Made by a program: the position numbers and the translations under genes | Assembly: GCA_963716865.1 (NCBI GenBank) | Contig: CAVQUF010000003.1 | Coordinates: 496,001-560,000 of the forward strand | Source: AC-32 sp963716865 | GTDB lineage: Bacteria > Actinomycetota > Thermoleophilia > Gaiellales > Gaiellaceae | DNA: 64,000 nucleotides | Reading direction: 5' to 3' | Part shown: positions 33,200 to 41,795 of the stretch, in pieces | How the letters are laid out: every line of letters begins with the position of its first letter | Numbering within the stretch: the stretch's first letter is position 1 | Notes under the pieces: model-generated | The model's input: the letters and a program-made list of their open reading frames with translations, nothing else | The model's database searches: none | Told to the model about the DNA's origin: nothing

Positions 33200-34038
33200 C
33201 GGGCCACCGCCTCTGCCTCGGGCTCGACCTCGATGTGCTCGACCGGCACGCCCGTGTGCTTGCGCAGCCGGTTGACCAGATCGCCCCGAAGCCAGGTCGA
33301 GCGCTTCTCTCCCGGGAAGGTCGAGACGATGATCTCGTCGACCCGCTCGTCCTGGACCGCCTGGGACACCGCGGTGAACGGGTCCGGGTGCGCGATCTGC
33401 CCGTGGACGTCGATCCCCTCGCTGCGCAGCACGGCCAGCGCCCTCCGCAGGCGCTTTTCGGCCTCCGGATGCGCCGACATGCTCGGGTCGCTCTGGGGGC
33501 AGACGATCAGGAACGAGGCGGGACCCTGCTTCGCCCGCTCCCGGATCCGCTCGAGCAGCGGCTCGCCGACGAGCGTCTCGTTGGCGACGACGAGCACGTT
33601 CGCCTCGCCCGGCGCCTCCTTCTCCAGATCGACGACGACGTGCTCGACCGGGATGCTGCCGGCCACGCGCTCGATCTGCTCGACGACGTTCCGCCGCAGC
33701 CACCCCGACTTCGCCTGCGGGTGCGTCGAGACGACGATCTCGTCCGGCGGGGGCTCGAGCTGCGCGAGCGCGTCCTTCACGGCCTGGACGGGGTCGGCCT
33801 CGACGACGAGCCCGGAAGCGGGGATGCCCTCGGACCGCAGCGCCTCGAGCGTCCGCTCCAGGCGCCGGCCCGCGGAGGCGCGGCGCGTGTCCTCGTAGAC
33901 GACGTAGCCCTCGCGCGGCTGGTTGACCGGGCAGACGACCGTCACGAGCAGCGGCCCCTCGGCGCTGCGCCGCTGGAGGGTCTCGATCAGGCTCGACCCC
34001 GCGACTGTCTCGTTCGCGATCACGAGCACGTGCTTCAG
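33196..34038 (-). CDS. Tandem universal stress protein inside the cox operon (probable CTG start)
   Basis: 280 aa in two similar halves, LKHVLVIANETVAGSSLIETLQ and NVLVVANETLVGEPLLERIR, each an alpha/beta Usp-like unit of about 140 residues ending VEHVVVDLE or VEHIEVEPE. No ATG, GTG or TTG lies at the natural beginning; a CTG at 34038 overlaps the ctaD TGA and has AGGAGG 7 nt upstream. A GTG three codons later is the alternative. Placement between ctaD and ctaE with overlaps at both ends suggests a role in oxidase assembly or redox-responsive control; this is inference. Confidence 0.82.
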   Translation of the reverse strand: MKHVLVIANETVAGSSLIETLQRRSAEGPLLVTVVCPVNQPREGYVVYEDTRRASAGRRLERTLEALRSEGIPASGLVVEADPVQAVKDALAQLEPPPDEIVVSTHPQAKSGWLRRNVVEQIERVAGSIPVEHVVVDLEKEAPGEANVLVVANETLVGEPLLERIRERAKQGPASFLIVCPQSDPSMSAHPEAEKRLRRALAVLRSEGIDVHGQIAHPDPFTAVSQAVQDERVDEIIVSTFPGEKRSTWLRGDLVNRLRKHTGVPVEHIEVEPEAEAVAR

Positions 34039-35879
34039 TGGGGCACCTCCTCCAGCTCGGGCGCGCGGTCGCCGTTGAAGACCGCGTGCCGCGCGCCCGG
34101 CACGCCGTACTCGTACGGATTCCCGACCACCTGCGGGATCTCGTCGAAGTTGAAGATCGGCGGGGGCGAGCTCACCTGCCACTCGAGCGTCATCGAGCGC
34201 CACGGGTTGGCCTCTGCGACCGGGCCGAAGCGCCAGCTCTTGATCATGTTGTAGAGGAAGACGAGCGTTGAGGCGCCGAGCCCGAACGAGGCGATCGAGA
34301 TGAACAGGTTCAGGTCGGCGAAGCGCGGGACGTAGTCGGCCACGCGGCGCGGCATCCCCTGGATTCCGAGCCAGTGCATCGGGAAGAACGTGAGGTTGAA
34401 ACCGACGAACGTCAGCCAGAAGTGGAGCTTGCCGAGCCGCTCGTCGTACATCCGGCCGGTCATCTTCGGGAACCAGAAGTAGATCCCGGCGAAGATCGTG
34501 AACAGCGAGCCGCCGAACAGCACGTAGTGGATGTGCGCGACCACGAAGTACGTGTCCGAGACGTGGATGTCGATCGGCACGGCCGCGAGGTAGATCCCCG
34601 AGAGCCCGCCGATCACGAACATCGAGACGAAGCCGAGGGCGAACAGCATCGGCGTCTCCAGGTGGAGCTGGCCCTCCCATAACGTCGCGAGCCAGGAGAA
34701 GACCTTGATCCCGGTCGGCACGGCGATGATCAGCGAGGTCACCATCATCGGGACGCGCAGCCACGGCGCCATCCCCGCGACGAACATGTGGTGCGCCCAG
34801 ACCGAGAAGCCGAGCACGAGGATCGCGAGCAGCGACAGCGCCATCAGCCGATAGCCGAAGATCGGCTTGCGCGCCATCACGGAGATCACCTCGGAGGCGA
34901 TCCCGAAGCCGGGCAGCATCATGATGTAGACGGCCGGGTGGGAGTAGAACCAGAAGATGTGCTGGTAGCCGAGCGGGTAACCGCCCGCGGTGAAGTCGAA
35001 GAAGTGCGTGTGCATGACGTGGTCGAACATCACGAAGAACTGTGAGCCGGCGATGAACGGCGTCGCGATCACGACGAGCAGTGAGGTCGTGAAGTTGGCC
35101 CAGACGAGCAGCGGCATCCGCCAGAAGGTCATCCCCGGTGCGCGCATGGTGATGATCGTGACCAGGAAGTTGAGCGCGGTCATGATCGAGCTCGCGCCGG
35201 CCCACTGGACGGACATGTTGAAGAAGACCGCGCCGATCGGCTGGTGCGCCGAGCACAACGGCGCGTAGCCTGTCCAGCCGCAGGCGAACGCGCCGCCCGG
35301 AGCGAGGAAGCTCGCGAGCATCATGAAGCCGGCGACCGGCAGCAGCCAGAACGAGAGGGCGTTCAGCCTCGGGAACGCCATGTCCGGCGCGCCGATCATC
35401 AGCGGGATCACGAAGTTCCCGATCCCGGCGAACGCGGGGATCACGAACAGGAAGATCATGAGCGCCGCGTGCACGGAGAACAGGCTGTTGAACGCCTGGT
35501 TGTCGACGTACTGCATCCCCGGCTGGGCGAGCTCGGCGCGCATGAGCATTGCCAGCAGCCCGGCGACGACGAAGAAGAAGATCGTCGTCACGAGGTACTG
35601 GATCCCGATCACCTTGTGGTCGGTGTTGATCCGGAAGTAGTCGCGCCAGCTGCGGGCGCCGTGGCCCGAGTGGTCCTCGGGCCGGGTCGGCGAGCCGATC
35701 GCGTAGCGAACCCAGTAGTCGAAGCCGCCGATCCCGGCCAGGAAGCCGAATGGCACGGCAACCAGCTCGACGGTGGTTATGACCGAGCCGTCCCAGATCG
35801 GGTACCAGCCCTCCGCCCAGCGCACGAGACACGTGATCCCGGCGCCGATCACGAAGAAGAGCGCCATCATCCACGGCAC
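34035..35879 (-). CDS. ctaD: Cytochrome c oxidase subunit I (caa3/aa3 type)
   Basis: 614 aa from the GTG at 35879. Heme-copper oxidase core with NSLFSVHAALMIF and GIGNFVIPLMIGAPDMAFPR, the HPAVYI loop carrying Cu-B and cross-linked Tyr residues (WFYSHPAVYIMMLPG), VWAHHMFVAG and VVAHIHYVLFGG for the remaining Cu-B and heme ligands. It reduces oxygen to water and pumps protons. Plausible coding continues upstream of the annotated start (TGWHRLLAPGWLR) but in this frame lacks a start codon, see findings. Confidence 0.94.
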   Translation of the reverse strand: MPWMMALFFVIGAGITCLVRWAEGWYPIWDGSVITTVELVAVPFGFLAGIGGFDYWVRYAIGSPTRPEDHSGHGARSWRDYFRINTDHKVIGIQYLVTTIFFFVVAGLLAMLMRAELAQPGMQYVDNQAFNSLFSVHAALMIFLFVIPAFAGIGNFVIPLMIGAPDMAFPRLNALSFWLLPVAGFMMLASFLAPGGAFACGWTGYAPLCSAHQPIGAVFFNMSVQWAGASSIMTALNFLVTIITMRAPGMTFWRMPLLVWANFTTSLLVVIATPFIAGSQFFVMFDHVMHTHFFDFTAGGYPLGYQHIFWFYSHPAVYIMMLPGFGIASEVISVMARKPIFGYRLMALSLLAILVLGFSVWAHHMFVAGMAPWLRVPMMVTSLIIAVPTGIKVFSWLATLWEGQLHLETPMLFALGFVSMFVIGGLSGIYLAAVPIDIHVSDTYFVVAHIHYVLFGGSLFTIFAGIYFWFPKMTGRMYDERLGKLHFWLTFVGFNLTFFPMHWLGIQGMPRRVADYVPRFADLNLFISIASFGLGASTLVFLYNMIKSWRFGPVAEANPWRSMTLEWQVSSPPPIFNFDEIPQVVGNPYEYGVPGARHAVFNGDRAPELEEVPH

Positions 35880-37012
35880 GCGCAGCCAGCCCGGCGCGAG
35901 CAGCCGGTGCCAGCCGGTCGGCGACGACGGGAGACGGGCGCGTGCCCGGTCGGCTCTTGCGCGATGACGGCGCCGGTCATTGCTTGCCCTCCGGAGACGA
36001 GGAACGTCACGAGCGCGGCAAGCTGGGCCTTGGACAATCGGGTGCCGAAGTCCTGCGGCATGATCCCCTTCGGGAAGCCCGGCTGGATGTAGGCGTTCGG
36101 GTTCACGATCGACTCGTGGATGAACTGGTCAAGCGGCTGTCCCGCCTGCTTCGCCTCGGCAGCGAGCTTATCGAGGTCCGGCCCGATCTTCGCCGTCGCT
36201 CCGGCCGGCTCGAACGTGTGGCAGCTGTTGCACGCGTTCGCCGTGAAGAGCGCCTTGCCCGAGACACTCGGCGGGCCGGCGAGCTTCTTCTGCTCGCCGT
36301 TGGCCCACGAGACGAAGGCTTCCTTCGAGGTCACCTGGGCGAGCGAGCGCATCAGCGCGTGGCCGAGCCCGCAGAGCTCGGTGCAGATGACCGGGAACGT
36401 CCCGGTCCGGGTCGGGGTAATCACGAGCGGGTTGATCGATCCCGGAACGGCGTCCTGCTTCTGCCCGAACTCGGGCACCCAGAAGGAGTGGATGACGTCG
36501 AGCGAGGTGATCTCGAGCTTGACCTGGTAGCCGACCGGGAGCTTGAGCGTCGGCGAGATGACGTTGCCGAAGCCCGGGTACGAGAACGACCAGGCGAACT
36601 GCTGCGCGTTGACGTCGACGACGAGCGGCTTGAGCGGGTGGCTCGGCGTCGCCGCCGAGACCCTGCCGTTGTCGGAGAGCACGACCCCGCTGACGATCGC
36701 GATCGCGGTCACGAGAGCGGCCGGGACGGCGGTCCAGGCGATCTCGAGCCCCGTGTGCCCGTGGATCGGCGGCCCGTCGGCGTCCTCGTCCGGCCGGGCG
36801 CGGAAGTTGATCAGCGCGTAGATGATCACGGCCGCGACGAGGGCGAAGATCGTGATCGAGATCGCGGTCACGAACCAGAAGACGAAGTCGATCCGGTCGG
36901 CCTGCTTGCTCGCCGGGTCCGGGAGCCAGGGGATCAGAAGCGCGACGGCCGCGGCGCCCGCACCGCAGACCACTCCGATCGCAACGAGCTGGACGATCGA
37001 TCCCCTGCGCAC
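35867..37012 (-). CDS. ctaC: Cytochrome c oxidase subunit II with fused cytochrome c domain (caa3)
   Basis: 381 aa as open. N-terminal signal/anchor, a second helix (about 40-68), the cupredoxin domain with the Cu-A site CTELCGLGHALM, and a C-terminal cytochrome c domain (CNSCHTF, distal Met in KGIMPQDF), which defines the caa3 type. The family normally ends near LVTFLVSGGQ; here the frame runs on for about 33 residues into what looks like the ctaD N-terminus (MTGAVIAQEPTGHAPVS). The true end is therefore uncertain. Confidence 0.92.
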   Translation of the reverse strand: MRRGSIVQLVAIGVVCGAGAAAVALLIPWLPDPASKQADRIDFVFWFVTAISITIFALVAAVIIYALINFRARPDEDADGPPIHGHTGLEIAWTAVPAALVTAIAIVSGVVLSDNGRVSAATPSHPLKPLVVDVNAQQFAWSFSYPGFGNVISPTLKLPVGYQVKLEITSLDVIHSFWVPEFGQKQDAVPGSINPLVITPTRTGTFPVICTELCGLGHALMRSLAQVTSKEAFVSWANGEQKKLAGPPSVSGKALFTANACNSCHTFEPAGATAKIGPDLDKLAAEAKQAGQPLDQFIHESIVNPNAYIQPGFPKGIMPQDFGTRLSKAQLAALVTFLVSGGQAMTGAVIAQEPTGHAPVSRRRRPAGTGCSRRAGCACRG

Positions 37013-37090
37013 CGGGGCCGAGACTACTGGACTGCGCGGGCGGTCCGCGGAGGCAAGCGCGGCGCTCGAAACGCCTGCAACGATGCGAGT

Positions 37091-37633
37091 CTAGTCGGGC
37101 AACCAGCCGTCTCGGTAGCGCTGCGGCGCGCGCGCCGGGTAGCGCGCGTAGGCCTCCCGGGGATCGCTCGTCTCCTGCTCGACCCCGGCGCCGTGGCGGA
37201 TCGCCGCCTCGTCCACGCTGTAGCCGCCCCAGTCGGGGCCCATCGTGCGGTCGCGCGCGCCGACCGCGAGCACGATGCAGGTCGCGTCGCCCGCGCCGAG
37301 GATGGTGTGCTTCGCCTCCGGCGGGCAGTGCACGAAGTCCCACTCGCGGAGCGGCCGCTCCTCGCCCTCGATGATCAGCAGCGCCTCGCCGCGGAGCACG
37401 AGGAAGTCCTCCTGGTCGGCCTCCCAGTGGTACATCGACATCGGCTCGCCCGGCTCCATGGCGACGAGGTGGATCCCGAGCTGCGAGAACTCCGGCTCGC
37501 CCTCGAGCCTGGAGTACGCACCCCGCCCCTGAGACACCCCCCAGACCGCGTCGCGCGCGTTGAGCACGAACCAGCCGTCCCCCTGCGGAACGAGCCCGTG
37601 CTCGGTCGACTCGAGCGGCGCCTCCGGAGCCAT
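37091..37633 (-). CDS. Cupin-domain protein
   Basis: 180 aa from the ATG at 37633; an in-frame start at 37651 adds six residues. Double-stranded beta-helix with MSMYHWEADQEDFLVLRGEALLIIEGEERPLREWDFVHCPPEAKHTI; the H, E and H positions of a metal cupin are present. The C-terminal WGGYSVDEAAIRHGAGVEQET is typical of a common actinobacterial cupin group. Enzymatic role unknown. It lies about 80 bp upstream of ctaC on the same strand. Confidence 0.82.
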   Translation of the reverse strand: MAPEAPLESTEHGLVPQGDGWFVLNARDAVWGVSQGRGAYSRLEGEPEFSQLGIHLVAMEPGEPMSMYHWEADQEDFLVLRGEALLIIEGEERPLREWDFVHCPPEAKHTILGAGDATCIVLAVGARDRTMGPDWGGYSVDEAAIRHGAGVEQETSDPREAYARYPARAPQRYRDGWLPD

Positions 37634-37719
37634 CACTGGAGCCTGCCACACCAGAGCGCTCGCCGTCGCGACCGACCTGGGCGGGCGCGGCTCACCAGGC
37701 GCTTGGATCGAGAGGAGAT

Positions 37720-37769
37720 CCGACCGAAGTCGTCATGGCTCCGCGCCAGCGGAGCCGGACTTCGGTCGG
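37720..37769. repeat. Long imperfect hairpin between cupin gene and tRNA-Lys
   Basis: CCGACCGAAGTC (37720-37731) pairs with GACTTCGGTCGG (37758-37769), and inside it GGCTCCGC (37737-37744) pairs with GCGGAGCC (37749-37756) across a GCCA loop. The only asymmetry is GTCAT against G. It starts 5 bp past the 3' end of tRNA-Lys on the minus strand, so a tRNA terminator is the simplest reading. Confidence 0.75.
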
Positions 37770-37774
37770 CAAGG

Positions 37775-37847
37775 TGGGCCGTGAAGGATTCGAACCTTCG
37801 ACCTTGGGATTAAGAGTCCCCTGCTCTACCAACTGAGCTAACGGCCC
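37775..37847 (-). tRNA. trnK: tRNA-Lys (CTT)
   Basis: 73 nt without encoded CCA (the next bases are CC). Acceptor GGGCCGT pairs with ACGGCCC, discriminator A; D arm GCTCAGTTGGTAGAGC; anticodon stem GGGGA/TCCC-type with CTT flanked by T and A; T arm GAAGGTTCGAATCCTTC. All four stems pair. The -10 box of the divergent wecB gene lies just beyond its 5' end. Confidence 0.97.
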
Positions 37848-37857
37848 GAGGCGCGCT

Positions 37858-37863
37858 TAGTGT
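37858..37863 (+). promoter_or_regulatory. Candidate -10 box of the wecB-like gene
   Basis: TAGTGT, 7-nt spacer, then the ATG at 37871. The site is only 11 bp from the tRNA-Lys 5' end, so the two divergent promoters must overlap. Confidence 0.5.
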
Positions 37864-37870
37864 AGCCCCA

Positions 37871-38911
37871 ATGAAAATCGTCTCTGTCGTCGGGAACAGG
37901 CCGCAATTCGTGAAGTCGGCGCCCACCTCGGTCGCGCTCCGCGAGCGCGGGATCGAGGAGGTCGTCGTCCACACCGGGCAGCACTACGACCGCGAGCTCT
38001 CGCAGGTGTTCTTCGACGGGCTCGGGCTCGCCGAGCCCCGGTACCGGCTCGACCTGCGCACGCCTGACGCCGAGGCGATGGCGTCCGTGATCCAGGAGTG
38101 CCTGGGCGCCGAGCGGCCCGACTGGGTGCTCGTCTACGGAGACACGAACTCGACGCTGGCCGGCGCGCTCGCGGCCACGGCCCTGGGGCTTCCGCTCGCG
38201 CACGTCGAGGCGGGACTCCGCAGCGGCGACCTCTCGATGCCCGAGGAGCGAAACCGGATCGAGGTCGACCGGCTGGCGCAACTGCTCCTCTGCCCGGACG
38301 AGCGCTCCCGGGAGATCCTCGCCGGCGAGGGCGCGCCGGGCCGCGCCGAGGTCGTCGGAGACGTCATGGCCGACGCAACGCGGATCTTCACGCCGATCGC
38401 CGTACAGCGCTCCGACCGGCAGCTCGACGAGCCGTACGCCGTGCTGACCATCCACCGCAAGGCGAACACCGAGCCCGAGCGGCTCAGACCCCTCGTCGCC
38501 GCGCTGAACGAGAGCGGCTGGACGTTCGTCTTCCCGGTCCACCCGCGCACGCGCAAGGTGATGGACGAGCACGGGATCGAGCCGGCCCCACAGCTCCATG
38601 CGATCGAGCCGGTCGGCTACTTGGAGATGCTCGCGCTCGTCGCCGGCTCAAGCCGCGTCGCCACCGACTCGGGCGGGCTGCAGAAGGAGGCGTACTGGCT
38701 GCGGATCCCGTGCATCACCCTCCGGCCCTCGACCGAGTGGGTCGACACGGTTCTGGCCGGGGCGAACACGCTGGTCGATCCAGACTTGCTCGGAGACCTG
38801 GGCCCGGTGCTCGCGAACGCGCACTTCCCGGAGGACGCGCCCGAGCTTTACGGCGACGGCCACGCGGCCGAAAAGATCGCTGATGCCGTCTATACCCTTA
38901 CGCGCGCATGA
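37871..38911 (+). CDS. wecB: UDP-N-acetylglucosamine 2-epimerase family (WecB/WbpI type)
   Basis: 346 aa. GT-B fold epimerase: VVGNRPQFVKSAPTSVALRER, the HTGQHYD motif, VYGDTNSTLAGALAA, HVEAGLRSGDLSMPEERNR and DSGGLQKEAYWLRIPCITLR with UDP-binding residues are conserved. Acts on UDP-GlcNAc or, given the neighbours, on UDP-2,3-diacetamido glucuronate. Overlaps the next gene by 4 bp (ATGA). Confidence 0.9.
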   Translation: MKIVSVVGNRPQFVKSAPTSVALRERGIEEVVVHTGQHYDRELSQVFFDGLGLAEPRYRLDLRTPDAEAMASVIQECLGAERPDWVLVYGDTNSTLAGALAATALGLPLAHVEAGLRSGDLSMPEERNRIEVDRLAQLLLCPDERSREILAGEGAPGRAEVVGDVMADATRIFTPIAVQRSDRQLDEPYAVLTIHRKANTEPERLRPLVAALNESGWTFVFPVHPRTRKVMDEHGIEPAPQLHAIEPVGYLEMLALVAGSSRVATDSGGLQKEAYWLRIPCITLRPSTEWVDTVLAGANTLVDPDLLGDLGPVLANAHFPEDAPELYGDGHAAEKIADAVYTLTRA

Positions 38912-40179
38912 GTGAGCGCAGGAGCGAGATCGCAATCGTCGGAGCCGGCTACGTCGGCGTGCCGCTGGCCCACACGTTCGCCCAGGCCGGCCGCTCGGTG
39001 CTTCTCGTGGAGATCCATCAGGACCGGGTGGACGAGCTCAACCGCGGAGAGAGCTACGTCGAGGACGTCCCCTCAGAGGCCCTAGGGAAGCTCGTCGACG
39101 ACGGGCTGATCCGGGCCACTAGCGACTACGACGACCTCCGCGAGGTGGACGCGATCCTGATCGCGCTCCCGACCCCGCTGTCCGCGCAGCGCGAGCCGGA
39201 CCTCTCGATCGTCGTCGAGGCGACGAGGGGCATCGCGGCACGGCTGCAGAAAGGCCAGCTCGTCATCCTCGAGTCGACCACCTACCCCGGGACGACGCGG
39301 GAGCGCCTGAAGCCCGTTCTCGAGGAGAGCGGCCTGACCGCGGGCGAGGACTTCCATCTCGCGTTCTCGCCGGAGCGGGTCGACCCCGGCCGCGAGGACT
39401 GGACGACGAAGAGCACGCCGAAGGTGGTCGGCGGCCTGACCGAGGAGTGCACGCGGCGCGCGGTCGAGCTCTACGCGAGCGCGCTCGACACCGTTCTCCC
39501 GCTCTCGTCGCCCGAGGCGGCAGAGCTGACGAAGCTGCTCGAGAACATCTTCCGCTCGGTCAACATCGCGCTCGTCAACGAGCTCGCCCAGCTCTGCGAC
39601 CGGATGGACCTCGACGTGTGGGAGATCGTGGACGCGGCCGCGACGAAGCCGTTCGGCTTCATGCGCTTCGAACCCGGCCCGGGCCTCGGCGGGCACTGCC
39701 TGCCGGTCGATCCCTTCTACCTCTCGTGGAAGGCGCGCCAGTACGACTTCTACACCGAGTTCATCGAGCTGGCGGGCAAGGTCAACGCGAACATGCCGTA
39801 CTTCTGCCGCTCGCTGATCTCGCAGGCGCTGAACCACGGACGCGAGCTCTCGCTCAAGGGATCGAAGGTGCTGATCCTCGGTGTCAGCTACAAGGCGGAC
39901 GTCCAGGACACGCGCGAGTCGCCCGCCCTGAAGCTGATCGAGCTGTTGCGCAACGCGGGCGCCGAGGTCGCCTACCACGACCCGCACGTCGCCGAGCTGC
40001 CGAAGCACGGCCTCGCGTCGGTGCCGCTCGCCCCCGCCGACCACGACTGCGTCGCGATCGTGACCGAGCACTCGTCGATCGACTACGAGCGCGTCGTGGA
40101 CGAGGCGCACCTCGTGATCGACTTCCGCAACGCGACGAACACAAAGGGCCGCATCGACGGAAAGGTCTGGAAGCTGTGA
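38908..40179 (+). CDS. UDP-N-acetylhexosamine 6-dehydrogenase (UDP-glucose/GDP-mannose DH family)
   Basis: 423 aa. Rossmann motif IAIVGAGYVGVPLAHTFAQAG, the substrate region AFSPERVDPGRED, and the catalytic Cys in GLGGHCLPVDPFYLSWKA. The C-terminal domain has LGVSYKADVQDTRESPALKLI. Two-step NAD-dependent oxidation of C6 to a carboxylate, giving a uronic acid sugar nucleotide. Could be the WecC or WbpA type; the presence of a Gfo/Idh gene next to it favours WbpA. Confidence 0.9.
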   Translation: MSERRSEIAIVGAGYVGVPLAHTFAQAGRSVLLVEIHQDRVDELNRGESYVEDVPSEALGKLVDDGLIRATSDYDDLREVDAILIALPTPLSAQREPDLSIVVEATRGIAARLQKGQLVILESTTYPGTTRERLKPVLEESGLTAGEDFHLAFSPERVDPGREDWTTKSTPKVVGGLTEECTRRAVELYASALDTVLPLSSPEAAELTKLLENIFRSVNIALVNELAQLCDRMDLDVWEIVDAAATKPFGFMRFEPGPGLGGHCLPVDPFYLSWKARQYDFYTEFIELAGKVNANMPYFCRSLISQALNHGRELSLKGSKVLILGVSYKADVQDTRESPALKLIELLRNAGAEVAYHDPHVAELPKHGLASVPLAPADHDCVAIVTEHSSIDYERVVDEAHLVIDFRNATNTKGRIDGKVWKL

Positions 40180-41153
40180 CGCGAGTGGGTCTGGTCGGCC
40201 TCGGCTACTGGGGCCCGAACCTCGCCCGCAACTTCGCCGATTTGGCCGAGCTCCGTTGGCTCTGCGACGCCTCACCCGACGGGCTCGAGCGCTACGGCGC
40301 CCGCTATCCGCAGTCGCGCACGACGACGGACTACGACGACCTGCTCTCGGACCCGGAGCTGGACGCGGTCGTCGTCGCCACTCCCGCCTCGACCCACTAC
40401 GAGCTGTCGAAGCGGGCGCTCGAGGCCGGGAAGCACGTCTTCGTCGAGAAGCCGCCCGCGACGAGCGCGGCCGACGCGGAGGACCTCGTCGCCGCCGCCG
40501 AGGCGAACGGCCTCGTGCTGATGCCCGGCCACCTGCTGCTGTACCACCCGGCCGTGCAGGCGCTGAAGCGGCTCGTGCACACCGGCGAGCTCGGCGAGGT
40601 GCTCTACCTCTACTCGAACCGGCAGAACCTCGGGAAGATCCGCGCCGACGAGAACGCCCTCTCGTCGCTCGGCGTCCACGACCTCTCGGTGATCCTGTAC
40701 CTGCTCGACGAGGAGCCGTCCGAGGGCTGGGCGCACGGCAACTCCTACCTGACGCCCGGAATCGAGGACGTCGTCTTCTGCTACCTGCGCTTCCCCTCGG
40801 GGAAGATCGCCCACATGCACCTCTCCTGGCTCGACCCACAGAAGATGCGGCGGATCACGGTCGTCGGGAAGGAGAAGATGGTCGTGTTCGACGACATGGA
40901 GCTGGAGCGCAAGGTGACGATCTTCGAGAAGGGGCCGTGGCAGCCGACCGAGCAGTACGGCGAGTGGCAGACGCGCACCGGCGACATCTACAGCCCGAAG
41001 ATCCCGACCGACGAGCCTCTGCGCCTGGAGTGCCGCCACTTCCTCGATCTCGTCTCCGGCGAGGGCGACCCGCTGCGGGCGGCGCAGGACGGCCTCGCGG
41101 TCGTACGCGTGCTCGAGCAGCTCCAGGCCTCGCTCGTGGCAACCCCCGCGTAA
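40176..41153 (+). CDS. Gfo/Idh/MocA-family oxidoreductase (WbpB/WlbA-like 3-dehydrogenase)
   Basis: 325 aa from the GTG overlapping the dehydrogenase stop. NAD motif VGLVGLGYWGPNLARNF, the conserved EKPPATSAADAEDL with catalytic Lys, and MPGHLLLYHPAVQALKRL. This pattern is that of enzymes oxidising C3 of UDP-GlcNAcA before amination. The fourth gene of the set is the matching N-acetyltransferase 3 bp downstream. Confidence 0.87.
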   Translation: MTRVGLVGLGYWGPNLARNFADLAELRWLCDASPDGLERYGARYPQSRTTTDYDDLLSDPELDAVVVATPASTHYELSKRALEAGKHVFVEKPPATSAADAEDLVAAAEANGLVLMPGHLLLYHPAVQALKRLVHTGELGEVLYLYSNRQNLGKIRADENALSSLGVHDLSVILYLLDEEPSEGWAHGNSYLTPGIEDVVFCYLRFPSGKIAHMHLSWLDPQKMRRITVVGKEKMVVFDDMELERKVTIFEKGPWQPTEQYGEWQTRTGDIYSPKIPTDEPLRLECRHFLDLVSGEGDPLRAAQDGLAVVRVLEQLQASLVATPA

Positions 41154-41156
41154 CGC

Positions 41157-41795
41157 GTGGCCGAGATCGCCGAGACCGCGATCGTCTACCCGGGCACGGT
41201 GCTCGGCGAGGGCTGCCGCATCCTCGACTACGCGGTCGTCGGGAAGCAGCCGGCGCTCTCGCCCCGCTCGACCGCCAGCCGGGAGGAGCTGCCGCCGCTC
41301 GAGCTCGGCGCCGGGACGATCGTGTCGACCGCGGCCGTCGTCTTCGCCGGCACGACGGTCGGCGAGCGTGTGATCGTCGGCGACCAGGCCTGCGTCCGCG
41401 AGCGCTGCGCGATCGGCGACGACGTCGTGATCGGGCGCGGGTCGCTCGTCGAGAACGACACGACGGTCGGCGCACGCACGAAGATCCAGGCCGAGGCCTA
41501 CGTGACGGCCTACTCGACGCTGGAGGAGGACGTGTTCGTCGCTCCGTGCGTCGTGACGACGAACGACAACTTCATGGGCCGGACCGAGCGCCGCCACGCG
41601 CTGCGGAAGGGGCCGACCATCCGCCGCGGAGCGCGCATCGGCGGCGCCGCGGTGCTGCTACCCGGGATCGAGATCGGCGAGGAGGCCTTCGTGGGCGCGG
41701 CGGCCGTGGTGCTCCGCGACGTCCCCGCCCGGGCGGTCGTCGTCGGCAACCCCGCGCGGCAGATCCGCGAGGTCCCGGCCGAAGAGCTGCTCTAA
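41157..41795 (+). CDS. Left-handed beta-helix N-acetyltransferase (WbpD/WlbB-like)
   Basis: 212 aa, GTG start. Hexapeptide repeats throughout (for example IVSTAAVVFAGTTVGERVIVGDQACV and VVIGRGSLVENDTTVGARTKI), with CVVTTNDNFMGRTE as the substrate loop and IRRGARIGGAAVLLPGIEIGEEAFVGAAAVV at the end. Related enzymes acetylate the 3-amino group of UDP-GlcNAc(3NH2)A, forming trimers. Its TAA stop opens the first copy of the tandem repeat array. Confidence 0.88.
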   Translation: MAEIAETAIVYPGTVLGEGCRILDYAVVGKQPALSPRSTASREELPPLELGAGTIVSTAAVVFAGTTVGERVIVGDQACVRERCAIGDDVVIGRGSLVENDTTVGARTKIQAEAYVTAYSTLEEDVFVAPCVVTTNDNFMGRTERRHALRKGPTIRRGARIGGAAVLLPGIEIGEEAFVGAAAVVLRDVPARAVVVGNPARQIREVPAEELL

